A stretch of 64,000 nt of DNA, taken from Struthio camelus. Lineage: Eukaryota; Chordata; Aves; Struthioniformes; Struthionidae. The translations under genes and the position numbers were made by a program. The stretch covers positions 4,258,001-4,322,000 of the forward strand of contig NC_090946.1 of NCBI RefSeq assembly GCF_040807025.1, written 5' to 3'. Below, one piece after another: positions 23,771 to 47,362 of this stretch. The notes under the pieces are model-generated. The model was not told the DNA's origin. It saw only the letters and a list, made by a program, of their open reading frames with translations, and ran no database searches. Numbering within the stretch: position 1 is the first letter of the stretch; the number at the start of each line of letters is the position of its first letter.

Positions 23771-24543
23771 GCGTGCTATAGCCTGAGAGACAGGAAACCT
23801 GTTATATGCGATCAAGCTCCACTGGAAAGTACGTCAGAGGCAGCGCTTCTCGGAAGGGCTAATTTCTCGCCTCTAAGCGGGGGACAGGCGATGCGACGTG
23901 AAAACGTCCGTACGCTCAGCGCAGTCCCAAATTAGAGCTAGCTTCTGTCATTGTAGGCCCATCAAAGGCAGGTGAACGCCACGCAGGGGAAGATGGCCGC
24001 GCCTCTCACAAGGAGTATAACCTTCGACCCAGGAACGCTGTCGTCCAGGATCAAGAGCCATCGGAACGTGGGTTATCGGCACCGTTGGTCTGAAGGGCTG
24101 ATTGCTTGTGTTTAAGGGCGGGGGAGTACAGCTTTCCTGAATGAGACGGTACATATGCAGTGGCAAACCAGATCCGATGCCCGGGCACTGTAATTACAGG
24201 GTCCTCAGAAGACGAGCAAGAGCAGGAAGAGGATGATGGCGAAGGCACCGCCCGGGCACCTCACCTCAGGCAAACTGCTGAAGACGCTGCCGCTCCCCGG
24301 GAAGGTAGGCTAGATGCAGAGCCTCTCTGAAGGGCTCGTTTCTTGTGTGTAAGTGGGATACAGGCTGGGCAATGCAAGCGTATACACGCACAGACAAATC
24401 AGAAGCTCTCTCTCTAGGCTCTGTGATTACAGGGGCAACACGGGAAGGTGAAGGCCGGGAAGGGGGAGATGGCAAAGGTCCCTGGAAGCAGTATAGCCTT
24501 CGAGCCAGGAAGACTGTTGCCTACTCCCAGGATGCATTGGAAA
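23771..24543 (+). repeat. Intragenic exon array, copy 1 (four related exons)
   Basis: Exons 2-5 (23771-23828, 23957-24067, 24200-24304, 24433-24543) and the introns after them are related, with donors spaced 239, 237 and 239 bases apart. Exons 3 and 5 each add 37 codons ending in KEYNLRPRNAVVQDQEPSE and KQYSLRARKTVAYSQDALE. Exon 2 ends in CYSLRDRKPVICDQAPLE. Exon 4 is a weaker 35-codon version with an acidic EDEQEQEEDDGEG start. Introns share GAAGGGCT-ATTTCT-type text about 25 bases after the donor. Confidence 0.8.
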
Positions 24544-27454
24544 GTAGGTTCCATGCACAGTTTCTCGGAAGAGCTGATTTCTTGTGTAGAGTGGGCTACA
24601 AGGGGCTAAAGGAAAACACAACTTTCATTGACGTTCCCTGCCTTCGTTCTGCAGGTCAGGCTCTCCCTTTGGGATTGAGATGCCTGTAACCTGTGCACGT
24701 TGCACTTCTTGGCCAGTGTGCAGGCTCATTGCTGCTTTTTGTTTCTTCAGGCCCATCTTCTGCTGCCAGACCAAGAGCTGCGTCGAGCCGTGCTCGGTCG
24801 CGAAGCCCGTGCTGCAGAAGAACAAGCAGGTCGCTGTACGGCTAGTGATAGTTCTCAGGGATCCGTAGCGGTGCAACTCCCATCACCGAGTAACGCATGT
24901 AAAGCTTTTCCAAGGGATGCTCAGGAGGGGGAAAAATCTCAGCATTGTAGCTGTGGCAGTCAGAGGGTCTAGAGGGAGCAAGGCTTTTCCTTTGGGACAG
25001 GAGAGAACTTTCATTCGCCAACAGCTTGTAAAAAGGCAGGATTTTGCCATGGGGTAGCCAGCCATGAGATGATGGTGGCGGAGGTCCTGGCTGAGACTGG
25101 GTAACGGAAATCCTTCTGTTCTACACTTGAAGCCAGAATCCCCTGCCACAAACTGACGTTAGACGATGTCATGGTGAAGTAGAACAATGATTTTCTTAAC
25201 CCAGGCAGGCAATTCAGTCAGACCTAGAGGGAGAGCGTCTTGCTAAGTTTGAGTAAAACTTCAGTCTCTTCTGTCTCATGGTTGAAAATGGGTCCATTTA
25301 AATTGGACATGTGGCTCGAGCAGAATTCTTCTTTCCTCCGAGAGATGGGCCTAGCTTCACAACATCCACGTTTACGCCAGCGTATAAGCGTTTCTCCACT
25401 CGCTTGCCAACATGAAAGCCACAGCTATCCCTCTACCTGCAGCTTCATTATAAAGCCCCTTTCCCTTTCTCCTTCTTGCACAACAGGGGTCTTCCCCTAA
25501 ACTCTGGGAAGGATGAATGTGAGGGAAAGCACGCGGATGGAAGGAAAACCGGAACCAACCTGCCGGAAGTGGATCCAGTGCAAACCGAGAGTTCGGTGAG
25601 GAGCGGGAACTCCCTGAGTCGGTGGGGACCTTCCCAGCATTCATGAAAACCTTCCTGACTGTGCTGTCAACAGCTCCCGTGCTTTACGCTTTCCTCTCGG
25701 GGAACTTCCAGGTCGCCCTGAACCTTCCCTTTGGGCTGGCCTTGGACAAATTTGGAGGAAGCCTTTTTTGGCTAGGCTGCAGCTTTCTCTGACCGCTGAC
25801 ATGTCTCCTCTTCAATGTCTCCCTAGGTATGCTTTGATGGTGTCGGCGGTCTCGCTGACCACATTTCCGCTTTAAAGGAGATGGTGCTGTTTCCCTTACT
25901 TTACCCCGAGTTCTTTGAGAGATTCCAAATCCGACCCCCCAGGTAACGGACGCTGCCTTAGAACTACACATGCTAATTGCGCTCGTCTCCGGAGAATATG
26001 AAGCGGAGGGGTCAGCACAGCTGTGCGCTTCCACATTTTTGCCCGTGCACAGTTTGCGCAGTGGCGGTAAAAAGGAATTTCTTACAAATGGCTTACATCC
26101 AGACCTATCTAGACCTACTTTCAAACCACAAGCAACGCCTTGTCGTAGTCAAAGGCTCAGTGTCCAGCGTTGTCAAAGCTGAAGACGCTGCAGAAGGGTC
26201 CTGGTTTCAGAAGGTGGCTTTGGGAGTGCTTCTGCTGGTTGGCTTCTGAGTGTTTAGGAAAAGTTTATAAGCGGGAAGGCACTAGGCCCGGCAAGTCACC
26301 TGTACGCTCTTGCTGGAGAGACCTGCTGACTTCCCGCCTCCCTCTCTTTGCAAGGCTCAGTCAAAAAGAGCTTGCGGCTTTTTCCGCCAGAAAGACAGGC
26401 TGTGCTCGCAAGTCTTGCCTCTTGGGAACACTTGCACCTGCCTGGACTTTCCTCCCACCGGAGCTCTTCCTGCTGTCTAATGGTGCAAGTGTTTTGGTTA
26501 GGAGGGAAGGGTGCTTTGCTTTCAGGACAGCGGTTGCCACAGGCACTTTTCCATGTGTTGGTTGTAGCTGCGTACATCTCTTTTTCTCATGTTGCAGAGG
26601 CTGTCTGTTCTATGGGCCGCCCGGCACTGGAAAGACACTGGTGGCTCGAGCGCTCGCAAAGGAATGTAGGCAGGGAGACAAGAGAGTAGCCTTCTTCATG
26701 AGAAAAGGTGCCGACTGCCTCAGCCAATGGGTGGGAGAATCCGAGCGGCAGCTCCGCGCCTTATTTGAGCAGGTAAGGAGGAAATATGCCGGGCCGGAGT
26801 TGCAGCTGTACTTGTCCGCGGTGGACATCTTTCAGGAGAACTCGGCCTCCTGGGTAGTTTGGCCGTGTCTCCTGTTGACGTGGGAACATCAGTGTTTCCT
26901 TTTCCCGTGCCGTCCGGCTTGGCCCGAGGGGCTGGAAATCTTGCAGATGGGTTGGGGCCAGCACAGGCGCAGTGCCCTTGCAGCCACAAGGATAAGCCTG
27001 CACGTTCTTGCCGAGTAGGGCTGTGTTTTACATGCAGTCAGTAGCCCTGCCTCTGTGCTGCCCTTCCAGGCCTATGAGATGCGGCCTTCGATTATTTTCT
27101 TTGACGAGATCGACGGTCTCGCTCCTGTGCGCTCCAGTCGCCAAGATCAGATTCACAGGTACCACCTTTTCCTTGCATTGCCATGTAATCGGCTTCATCC
27201 CGAGGAAAAAAAGACCCAGCTGGTCCCCTTGAGGTGACGCACACAACTTACTCTGAACTCCTCTAGTACAACGACACAGCGGTTCACAGGGTTTTACAGA
27301 CAAGAGTTGAAATCGAGTCCCTAAGCTTGGTTTCCGGACAAGGCCTCTCTTGCCCTGCCTCGGTGTTTTGGGCTTACCATAATCAAGAGCTCATCCAGAA
27401 AGGCTTATCCTTTTTTGAGAGACGTGACTTTGGAGAAGGTCAAGCAGCATGTAG

Positions 27455-27604
<150 letters not shown>

Positions 27605-28256
27605 TGAAGGCCTGGCCGCTTTGACAGGGAGTTCCTTTTCACCTTGCCAAACAGAGAGGTAAGGCTCTTTAGGCAGCCTTCCTGCTACGGGGCCAAGGCC
27701 TTTCTTTACAAGGAAACCGTGTTGCCGCACAGTATCTCCGAGAGGGAGGAAGCAAAGAGGTGCCCTACGTGCTGGAGACCTCCCTGTTCCCCGAGCAGAA
27801 CTGGGAGGGAGGCTGCAAACAGGAGTTTCACGGAGCCTGGAGCGCATGGACTTTCTTCCTTGCCCAAGCGGTTGCTCTCGGCTTCGTTCCTTAGCCCACC
27901 CAGGCCCTTGCCTCCTGCAGGTGCCTCCTTGCTCTCAGTTCTCCATTTGGGAGAGCCTCGGGGCAAAGCCTGTGCTTGAGTGTGGCCGCCCTGGGAATCC
28001 TGGCCGGCCGCCCAGAAGCATTTAGGGAGCTGCCATTGTTACTGGTCTGAGCAGGCAGCTGGATGGAGACACGAAGCACGCTGCCCAGTTGCAACGCTGG
28101 GGAAGCTTCTACTTGCAAGGCCTGGGACACTTGCAGGATGTTGCAGTTCTTTGGCAACATCCAAGCAGGGACCACAGAGCTACAGAGCTACCACAAGTAA
28201 CTGTTTCCTTTAGAAAACAGAAACTCCAAGACAAACTGGAGCCCTAGCTTTGGTGC

Positions 28257-28420
28257 TTCCTCCTCTCCTCTCCTCTCCTCTCCTCTCCTCTCCTCTCCTC
28301 TCCTCTCCTCTCCTCTCCTCTCCTCTCCTCTCCTCTCCTCTCCTCTCCTCTCCTCTCCTCTCCTCTCCTCTCCTCTCCTCTCCTCTCCTCTCCTCTCCCT
28401 TCTCTTCTCTTCTCTTTCCC
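28257..28420. repeat. (TCCTC)n microsatellite, copy 1 intron 11
   Basis: About 28 pentamers followed by an impure TTCTC tail, in the intron between the exons for the AAA1 arginine-finger block and the AAA1 lid. The strand is pure pyrimidine. Confidence 0.95.
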
Positions 28421-31400
28421 CCCCGCCCCCTGGCTATCCCAGATTCGTTTTTCTTAATTCACATTTGAGGGGGAAAAGGAGAAACACGTTATTGGATCGA
28501 AGGCTAGTAAAAATGCCCAGCACAGCATGTTGGAAAGAAACAGGAAACACTTCCCCAAATCTCTGGCAAAGGTCAGAGATGAGCATAGGCACAGCTTGAC
28601 ATTTGCTCGTTCAGAGGTAGAGGTTTGCGTCAGAATTATTGTTTCTCCTACTGTAGTTACTCCTCCTCCTATCTACTGGAGAAGTACTGAGCTTCAAAAA
28701 GCAGGCAGTGTGTTACTAGAATTCAAATGTTTCTTAATTTCAGCAGAGGAAGACAAGCAAGTATGGGAATGTGACGGTGGGGGGACGGGGGGGGTTGTGG
28801 ATATTTATTTTGTTTCTGAGAAAAAGGTTGAAGACAACCCCAAATGTGACCATCTGGTTTGTAGGCTCGCAAAGACATTTTCGGCATCCACACGAGACAC
28901 TGGAGCCCTAAGCCATCGGACACGCTGCTTGAAGAGCTTGCTGAAAAATGTGTCGGTAAGATGAAAAAGCGCTCCGAGTTCCTGCCTGTGCCTGGGTCCT
29001 GACAGCGTCTGAGCTTGTGCCAGGCAGTACCCAAGCTCCCGTGCCTTCCCTCAGAATTCGCCCACCAGCCAGGCGGCACGCCTTGCTCGCTCGCAGAGTG
29101 GGATGCTTCTGCCTACGTCCCTTCCCTTGTCTCCCACAACACGGAAGGGTTTGCGGGGCATCCTCCTCAGGAGCAAAGTTTTGCTCAGAGGGCTACTTCC
29201 GCCGCACCGGCTATAGGGCGCTGGGCCTCCCAGAACGGGAGTTCCCCACCACGGAACGCCTCTGCGGGGCAGGACCTCTTTTCCCGCTGTCCCTGGAACT
29301 CTTCCCCTTCGGGCCACATGCCCGGACTTTGGCAGTGTCCCTTGGCAAAGCCTGTCCTTGACTCCTCTGTGCTGCCTGAGACCGACGGACCTTTTGATTC
29401 TGGTCTGCTGAATTAGGATACTGTGGGGCCGATATTCAAGCCCTCTGCGCTGAAGCTGCCCTCTGTGCTCTCCATCGCCACTATCCCCACATCTACACAA
29501 GCAGTCAGAAGCTGCAGATCGACGTGGCTGCCGTTGAAATCACAGCAACGGATTTTGCGGTGGCTATGCAGAAGACTGCACCAGCTTCACAGAGGGCCGT
29601 GGCTTCCCCTGGACAACCACTCCCACTCATTTCCAAGCCTCTGCTTCAGAACACGCTAGAGAGGCTCCTAAAAGGCGTGCAGAGGGTATTTCCCCATGCA
29701 GCCCTTGCACTCCAGAAGCACCAACAGCCAGGTAGGGCCGTTACGTTCACTGCCGTCAACCTCTCCCACAGCAAACCCTGCTAGTTTGCGCCAACAACAG
29801 AAAGAAACCTTTGCGCCAGGCGGAGCTTAAACGGAATGGTGGAGCTTGGGAGAGCTGGGAACTCCTCCCAACCCAAGTCACAGCAAGGGCACTGTGGGTT
29901 CTCCACTGAAGCAGCCAGTTTCTGGAGGTTGTCAGCATCATCTTTCCTGCTGTTTGGGACTGATTTGAGGCTTGAACTAGGAGGCAATATGAGGGAGTGT
30001 TTGGCCGTGCCCTTCCCTTCTTTTCCACACTGGGAGTGTGGGCTCCCGCTGCAGAAAGCAGTGGCCTTGTTGGCTGCTTTAGGTGTGCAGGAAGCGCGGA
30101 AGGGCTTCCTGCTTGTCCTCTCTCTGTATTGTAAGGAGAAAGGGAGCTTTCACCAGTAGCAAAAGACAGCTTAGGCAAATCCGGACAGTTTGGGGGAAAC
30201 GGCATTCAGTGTGTGCCCTTGCAGTGAAGACAGGCAAGGCAGTGGGTTTCAGCCCTCATTTAGAAGCTGGCTTAGTGCAAGGGAGGGCTGCAGACCTGCA
30301 GGAAAGTTAACCACCCTCTCTTGCCTTCTCATGATGGTACCAATCATTCTTCAGAAAACGACTGCCTGGAGAGGGAGGGCGAGTCACCTTCTGGACAACA
30401 AAAAGAAACCTTCCTTAACTTGAACAGGTAACTGCCCGCGGCCTTTTGAGTGAAATGCTTCTGCTTGCTGGGGCTTTCCAAACTGCCTTGGCGGTTGCAA
30501 GCGGCAGGGGTGGCAGATGAGGGAGGAAAGAAGCGTTTGTCCAGGGTGTCTGGTGTCCAAAACTGCCAGAAGCAAGCACGGCGATAGAACTAGCTGCTAC
30601 AGTGTGTGCCGGACAGGGAAAGACACCTCCACCATCTGGGTCTTGACCGATCGCTTTCCTTCCAAACTGCTTGTCTTGCAGCTCTTCTCCTAGCAATGCT
30701 TGCGGCCAGCCAGCATGTCACAGGCCCAGGTTCCTGATAGCTGGAGAGCCCGGCTACGGGCAAACTTCTCACTTGGCGCCTGCACTAATACACGCGCTGG
30801 AGAGGTTTGCCGTTCATGTGCTGGACCTGCCGGCTCTCTTTGCTAGCAGCACGTCACCTGAAGAAAGATGCACCCAGGTACCGCTTCTCTCTGCAGGCTC
30901 CCAGGATTAACAGGCTTCACGGGCTTAGTGGAGGTGGCCTGGCGTTCCTGTGCTTTCTGGGGTGTGTGTTTTGCGCTGAAAGAACACTTTTCTTGTACAC
31001 CGAACAGCAGAGAAGCAGCGCGTTGTGCCGGAGCATCTTTTCCATTGCAAGTGCCACACAGTAAGGCTGTTGCTAGCAGCTCAGGGAGCTCCAAGATGCT
31101 CTTGAGAAGCCTCTCTTCCTGGCAAGAGCTGCTGCTGATGACAGTGGGCTCTGCAGAGCTGTTTCCCTTGCCTCTTCAGGCTCTCTAGCTCCCAGGAGGC
31201 GCCTCTGCATCAGCCCGACTGCAGGGCATGCCCTCTCGCCAGCCTCCTTCTTTGGCATGCGGAAATGCAAGCCCGGTTTGGGGGCAAAGAAAAGTGTTTC
31301 TTTTCTCTCAGCATGCCACAGGCAAAAGACAGGAAGACACTTGTTGATTGCTAGGAGTATTCTTTGGAGTTGGGCAGTTACTGAGAGTACTGAGCAAGCA

Positions 31401-34035
31401 ATGTGGTCGGAAGGACACTACCACTGGAACCCAGGGGCGAGGCTCTGGGGGAGATACCTGACCCCCTAAGCAGTTTGGAAAGCCGGCAGAGAGTCAGCTC
31501 TGCTTCTGGCTGCGTAGCTCAGTCTACACCTGTGTCCAAGGAGAAATGTTACCTTGTTCTTGGTGGCTTGTTTGGACACTTGCTCTTTGCGCGCTCCTGT
31601 TTTGGAGGTGCTTTTGATTGGTACTTTTGCTTGGTGCTTTTGATTTGCTGTTCAGCAGCAGCCTCTGCTGCTCCGTTCAGAGGTCTTCCCCAAGCTTCCT
31701 TCTTACTAGTTGATCCGAGAAGCCCAGAGGACAGCCCCCAGCATCATTTATATGCCACACATCCACGCCTGGTGGGAGGCTGCTGGAGTCACCTTGAGAG
31801 CTACGCTCACCACACTGCTAGAGCGCATTCCAGCTCACGCTCCAGTGCTGTTGCTCGCTACTTCGGATGTTTGCCATGCAGATCTCCCAGAAGAGGTATT
31901 GCTGTCACCGCTTTGCCCGCTTTTCTCAGTCCCTTGATAAGTTATCACTCCCTTAAGCACCTCAGTCCTGTGCCCTCCTAAGCAATTGGACACTGCTCTT
32001 CTTAGGGCACCCTGCTGGCATCTCTTCCCTCGGCAGTTGCCACAAGGCTTCAACGCGAAGGGCAGCAAGGCAAGGCAATCCACAGCAGGCCACCGAGGAG
32101 CTGGTCCGTGTCCTCCCTGGCCTCACTGGAACCTCGGCTCGCTGCCCTGAGCTTTCATCCTGGAGGTCTTCCTTAAAGAAGACGCCCTCCATTGCCGGGC
32201 TGACCCACTACAATCTTGCCTTGAAGGCCAAGAAGCAAACTTGTTCTAGTCTCCCCCTTATTCAAAGCATTCCTCGGCTTCACTGAAAACCGTTTTCACC
32301 TTCTTGGAGTAGAACACGAATTCGGGGGGGTGGGGGAGGGCGCCGAGTGGGGGCCTTATGGCTGCACGCTTTATTTATTTTCAGGTGCAAGCTTTATTTT
32401 CTGAGCTTTATGGAGAAGTCTTCAGTGTCCAGTCACCTAGCGAGGAGGAAGGGAGAAAGTTTTTCGAGGACTTGCTTGTCCAGCAAGCTGCTCAACCTGC
32501 TGCACCACAAAGGAGAGCAGGTGGGCCCGTTCTACACATAGAGCTTTGCCATCGGTAGCTTAGCAGCTATTCGGCATGTGTTTGGGTCACTGGTACGTCA
32601 GCAGATGGACTCTGCTTGTGTCTGACTGCCATCACTTGGCTAACCTTTTCTGGTTGACTGGAGGTTGTCACACACTGCAAGGCCTGCCTGTGGCATCCCC
32701 ACCTGAGCCTCGACTGCTGACGGAGGAGGAAGAGAGGCAGCTGGAGGAGCAAGAGGAGGACACATTGCCAGCGGTGCCTGCAGATGCCAGTACAGCCCTC
32801 TCCGGTGGCAAGGTCCCTTCGATTTTCTGTTGGAGCTTTTTGGTCTTTTGGGGATGAGCTGCCAATGGCGTTGCTACCTTCCCTGTTGCCATGGCATGCC
32901 AGGCTTTGGAGATGCGGCGGCTTTATGCCAAAGGCATTCCGTTTCGGACTGCGTTTCAGCATGGGAGGTGAATGCCCAGGACGTTCAGCCAGCATGCTTA
33001 CCAAGTAAAGGCCAGCCACAGAGGTTGGGTCACACTGGAAAACCCTGGCCTGGATGGCCCTGCAACTGCTAACTCCTCAAATGTTACATGCTGTTTAGAG
33101 CAGTTGCTGAACGCTCCGCAAGTTCTTCCCGGCATAGGAAAGAGGCCGTCTTTTCCCTTTGCCTTGCCTTCCTTTTTCGCTTCTTCTCCCTCTCGCCTTG
33201 CTGCCAGCACAATGGCACTTGAGTGCCTCTCGCCATTTCCCTGGTGCACCAAGTAAGAGGACGATGCTCGATTTCAAAGACAGAACTGCTTAGGTAATGC
33301 TTTGGCGTGCTGCTTCTGCTATCTCTGTGCAGCCGTATGCAGAGGAAAGCGAAGGCGGCCCACATCGCCCTCAGAGAGCCTAGCAGAGAAGAGGAGGAGA
33401 TGTTCAGCCGCTGCTGAGAAGGAAACTAACATCTGCCTCCTTTGTTGTGTCCCAACACATCGAGAGCCTGTTCAGAAGATCCCGTGCAGCTGTAAACTTG
33501 TACTGTCTGGCTTTTTTCTTCAGCAGCTGCTGAATGACATTGGCGAGGCAACCAAGGACTGCAGCATACGCCACCTCGAGAAACTCCATCTGGTGCTCAG
33601 CCAGTGCACTTACCGCCACCGGCAGGACAATGACAGAACTCGCTTAATAGAGGTATTTGCTAAGTAGAGCCAACCAGCGACGGCATGCATCTACAGATCC
33701 TTTTCTTTTCCCTAAAGAACTCAGCTGCAGGGGTTGTGCATTTTTCTTCCCGCTTATAGCAAGTTTGTCTTTGGTTGGTTGGTGACTGTTGCTATTGTCA
33801 ATCTTTTTTTTTTTTTAGGAAATGAAGGAAGCAATTGGAAACTTCTCCCGTGCTCCTAACGTGAAACTCAGGAAAGGGGCGCCTGGAAGACAGGAATAAA
33901 GCTCATCTAAATCCTTTGAAGTTGTCTTCCTGGCTACCTTGTCATTGTTGCTGCTTCAGAAGCCTCGCAATGCTCCTTTTACATCCCTCCTCCCTCGCTC
34001 TCTCGCTAGCCACAAACCCTTCCGTTGTCTCCCCA

Positions 34036-34301
34036 GCGCTCTCCTGCTCGCCCCCTCCCGACGTCCGCCCAGCACCAGGGCTCAGCACCTTCTCCACCAA
34101 GGCCCCTCGACGCACACACGCACACGCGCCCTGCGCACCCAGCCCAGTGCTCTCCTGACCCGCTCGCCCCGCCGCGGGTCCCGCGCCCCCGGTGCCGCAC
34201 TCGCAGCCTGTCCTGGTGCCCTGCCCGCCGCCGGCGCCGCGGCGCCCGCTCACCAGCTCCCGCCTGCACTCGGCCAGCGCTTCCGCTCCTCCCACGCCCT
34301 G
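34036..34301. promoter_or_regulatory. CpG-rich block in spacer, unit 2
   Basis: Same block as in unit 1, placed between copy 1 and copy 2 of the ATAD2-like gene. CpG sites are kept. Confidence 0.5.
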
Positions 34302-36730
34302 GAGGAAAAAAAAAGCCCCTGGAGTGGGTCTGTATGTGTGGAAAAGACGAGGCATCGGCCAGGTGCTGCTTCCAGGTAGCACCAGCGTCCTGAGGGCACA
34401 AGGAGGAAGGGGGTGCTGCACAGTGCGCCGTTTACAAGTGAACAAGCTCTTTCCTGAGCAGCTCTTGCTGCTTTCCTTGAAGAGACCAATTTCTGCTCTG
34501 CCTTCTCCGAGCATGCTCCGGTGCTCTCTTCCCCTCTGCCTGTCCTCACAGCCCCTCTCTTCCCCTCACGCATGATGACCTCTCCGCTGGTCCTCTCCCT
34601 GCAGCCTCCACCGTCCTTCCAGTTCCCTCCCGGCACGCTCACGTCCCCGCCCTTTTCCCCCCACTCACACTCACTTCCCCTCTGCAGCTTCTCGCTTGGG
34701 CAGCCGGTGCTGCTGTGGAAGGGACAGCGCCCCTCCGACAGACCTCTGCAGCTGTACAGTCGGGGCGGGGGGGGGTGTCAGCAGGAGCTCGCCTCTGCTC
34801 CCACGGGCTCGCTCACTCCAGTCCTTCCTTTGAGGCCCCCGCAGAGTCCCAGGGAGGAAAGCAACCTGCAGGCGATGGCATGCAGGCCCTCGGTGTAAAG
34901 CCACTCTGCTTTCCCTGGACAGGCATCATTTCCGTGCCTCATTCGGGTGTGTGACACTGCGTTGGCACGCTACAGGTGGGAAGCTCCTCTGAACCGCCTC
35001 CACTGGCAACCCAGCCAGCGTGAGGGTGCCGCGAGTGTTGTAGGCTGCGTGTGCGCGTCGCATTTTTTTCTTCTACAAAACGAGCGCCTTTAGAATGAAA
35101 ATGGGGATTTGGGCTCCCGTGATTATCTCAGCCTGGGCCTACCCTTCATTTGTTTTCCCCTGTGAGCATCCCGTTTCTAAACCTCCCCAAATTAGAACCC
35201 ACCCCAAGCCCAGTACTCCCAGGGGTTGTCTCGAATGCAGAGGCATTTTAGCGCCGAGGGAAAGCAATGACCATGCCCATAAAGGTTTGGGGGAGCTTTT
35301 GGTTTTGGTTTTGGTTTTATTTTCCCAGGCTTTGACAGCGTTGGGACACATTCGCGGCACATTTGCCTGAAAGCAGTTCTCAGGGTGAGCGAGCACACTC
35401 CTCTGCTGCTTCACTAGGCTCGGCCCGCTCCATGCTTGTGGCCTAGTGAAGCAACAGCTAGGACTCGGCCCTTCCTCCCCAGAAGATGACTGAGTCTTCC
35501 TCTGTATTCGTTGGGTTGCTCGCTTAGGCCTGCCTTCCTCAGCAGAGCCTCTCCTTGCCAGCAGGTGTAGCCCAGCAACCCCGAGGTGGGGACATGGCAG
35601 CACTGGAAGGCCTGAGGGGAGCCCCAGCCTGGGGAAGCCCTCCTGTGGGAGGGCCTTGGGGAGTGGGCAGGGAGCTGGGGGCAGCTCCCTAAAGTGCCCC
35701 AGGCAGCTCCCCTTCCCCTTGCAGGGCCCACCTTGGCAGGGCCTGGCCGGTCAATGCGTCCCTGCAGCCCCTCTGTGACATGAGCTGAGCCCAGGCGCTT
35801 GGGGCTGCTCTCGCTACTGCTCTGCTCTGCTCTGCTCTGGAGGAGCTGCTGGGCCGTGAGCAGCAGAAGGCGAGAGGAGGTGGTGGGACAGCGCGAGACG
35901 CTGTTTGGTGAGGTTCCCAGGAGGATGCTGGAGAGCAGCGGTTTCTCCTGGCCGCAAGACCTATTTGGACTAACCCGGGAGGCCGCGAATTCCCTCTGGG
36001 CCCCTAGGGAAGTCCTCTGGCCTGCTGGAAATTGCTGGCTGCGGGAGCCCTCCATTATAGGGCGCTGTCGGGGCGGCACAACCTCCACGTTTTGACTCTT
36101 AGCTCCCCAGCAACACGTCCACCCCCGTGTTACTCGTGCCTTGCCAGCTGCGGTGAGAGGACCTTTGGCCCTTGCTCCAATAACTGCCTCCTGCTTTGCC
36201 GCTGCCAACACAGGTTTCTCCTGTGACGAGGGTTCATGTAGCTGTGGGTTTCTGAGTTACGCTTGTGCTCCTTGGTATGGTGGAGCCAACCTGGTTTGGC
36301 AGGAGCGTCTTGTAGGTAGGCAGTCATGGCTACTCAAGTCTTTCTTTGAGGACTGAGAAGGTGCGTGAGAGGAGGAATCGTAAAGGTGCGTCATGTCGGA
36401 AGACGTTGCAGACAGCTCCTGCGTAATTCCCTGCTGCTGGCTGAGGTTTTTGCATTAGCATTCCAAGTAGACCTTCCGACTACTGACTCTCGTGTCTACG
36501 GGCTCAGCAATTTCTCCAGTGTCTTGTGAACCAAACGCTTGCTTGCCTTCCAGGAGATTTCCCGTGTCCTCTTCAGCAACTTTTGTTGCCTGAGAAACTG
36601 CCTCAGGAGTAAAGAGCTTTTCTTGCATGCTTCCAAAAGTTGACATGTGCTTCGTATGCTCTTTGAGTTCAGGTTCGGAGGAAGCATGGACCTCAGGCAG
36701 ACTGCAGGAGTCCTTGCAGCAGAAGTCAAA

Positions 36731-46960
<10,230 letters not shown>

Positions 46961-47096
46961 AGCTCATCTAAATCCTTTGAAGTTGTCTTCCTGGCTACCT
47001 TGTCATTGTTGCTGCTTCAGAAGCCTCGCAATGCTCCTTTTACATCCCTCCTCCCTCGCTCTCTCGCTAGCCACAAACCCTTCCGTTGTCTCCCCA

Positions 47097-47362
47097 GCGC
47101 TCTCCTGCTCGCCCCCTCCCGACGTCCGCCCAGCACCAGGGCTCAGCACCTTCTCCACCAAGGCCCCTCGACGCACACACGCACACGCGCCCTGCGCACC
47201 CAGCCCAGTGCTCTCCTGACCCGCTCGCCCCGCCGCGGGTCCCGCGCCCCCGGTGCCGCACTCGCAGCCTGTCCTGGTGCCCTGCCCGCCGCCGGCGCCG
47301 TGGCGCCCGCTCACCAGCTCCCGCCTGCACTCGGCCAGCGCTTCCGCTCCTCCCACGCCCTG
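47097..47362. promoter_or_regulatory. CpG-rich block in spacer, unit 3
   Basis: Same block, between copies 2 and 3. One CpG is lost (GCCGTGG for GCCGCGG), a change shared with unit 4. Confidence 0.5.

Noticed and set aside
28250-28468. Frame encoding a long LLSSP repeat
   Set aside because: Translation of the TCCTC microsatellite inside an intron.
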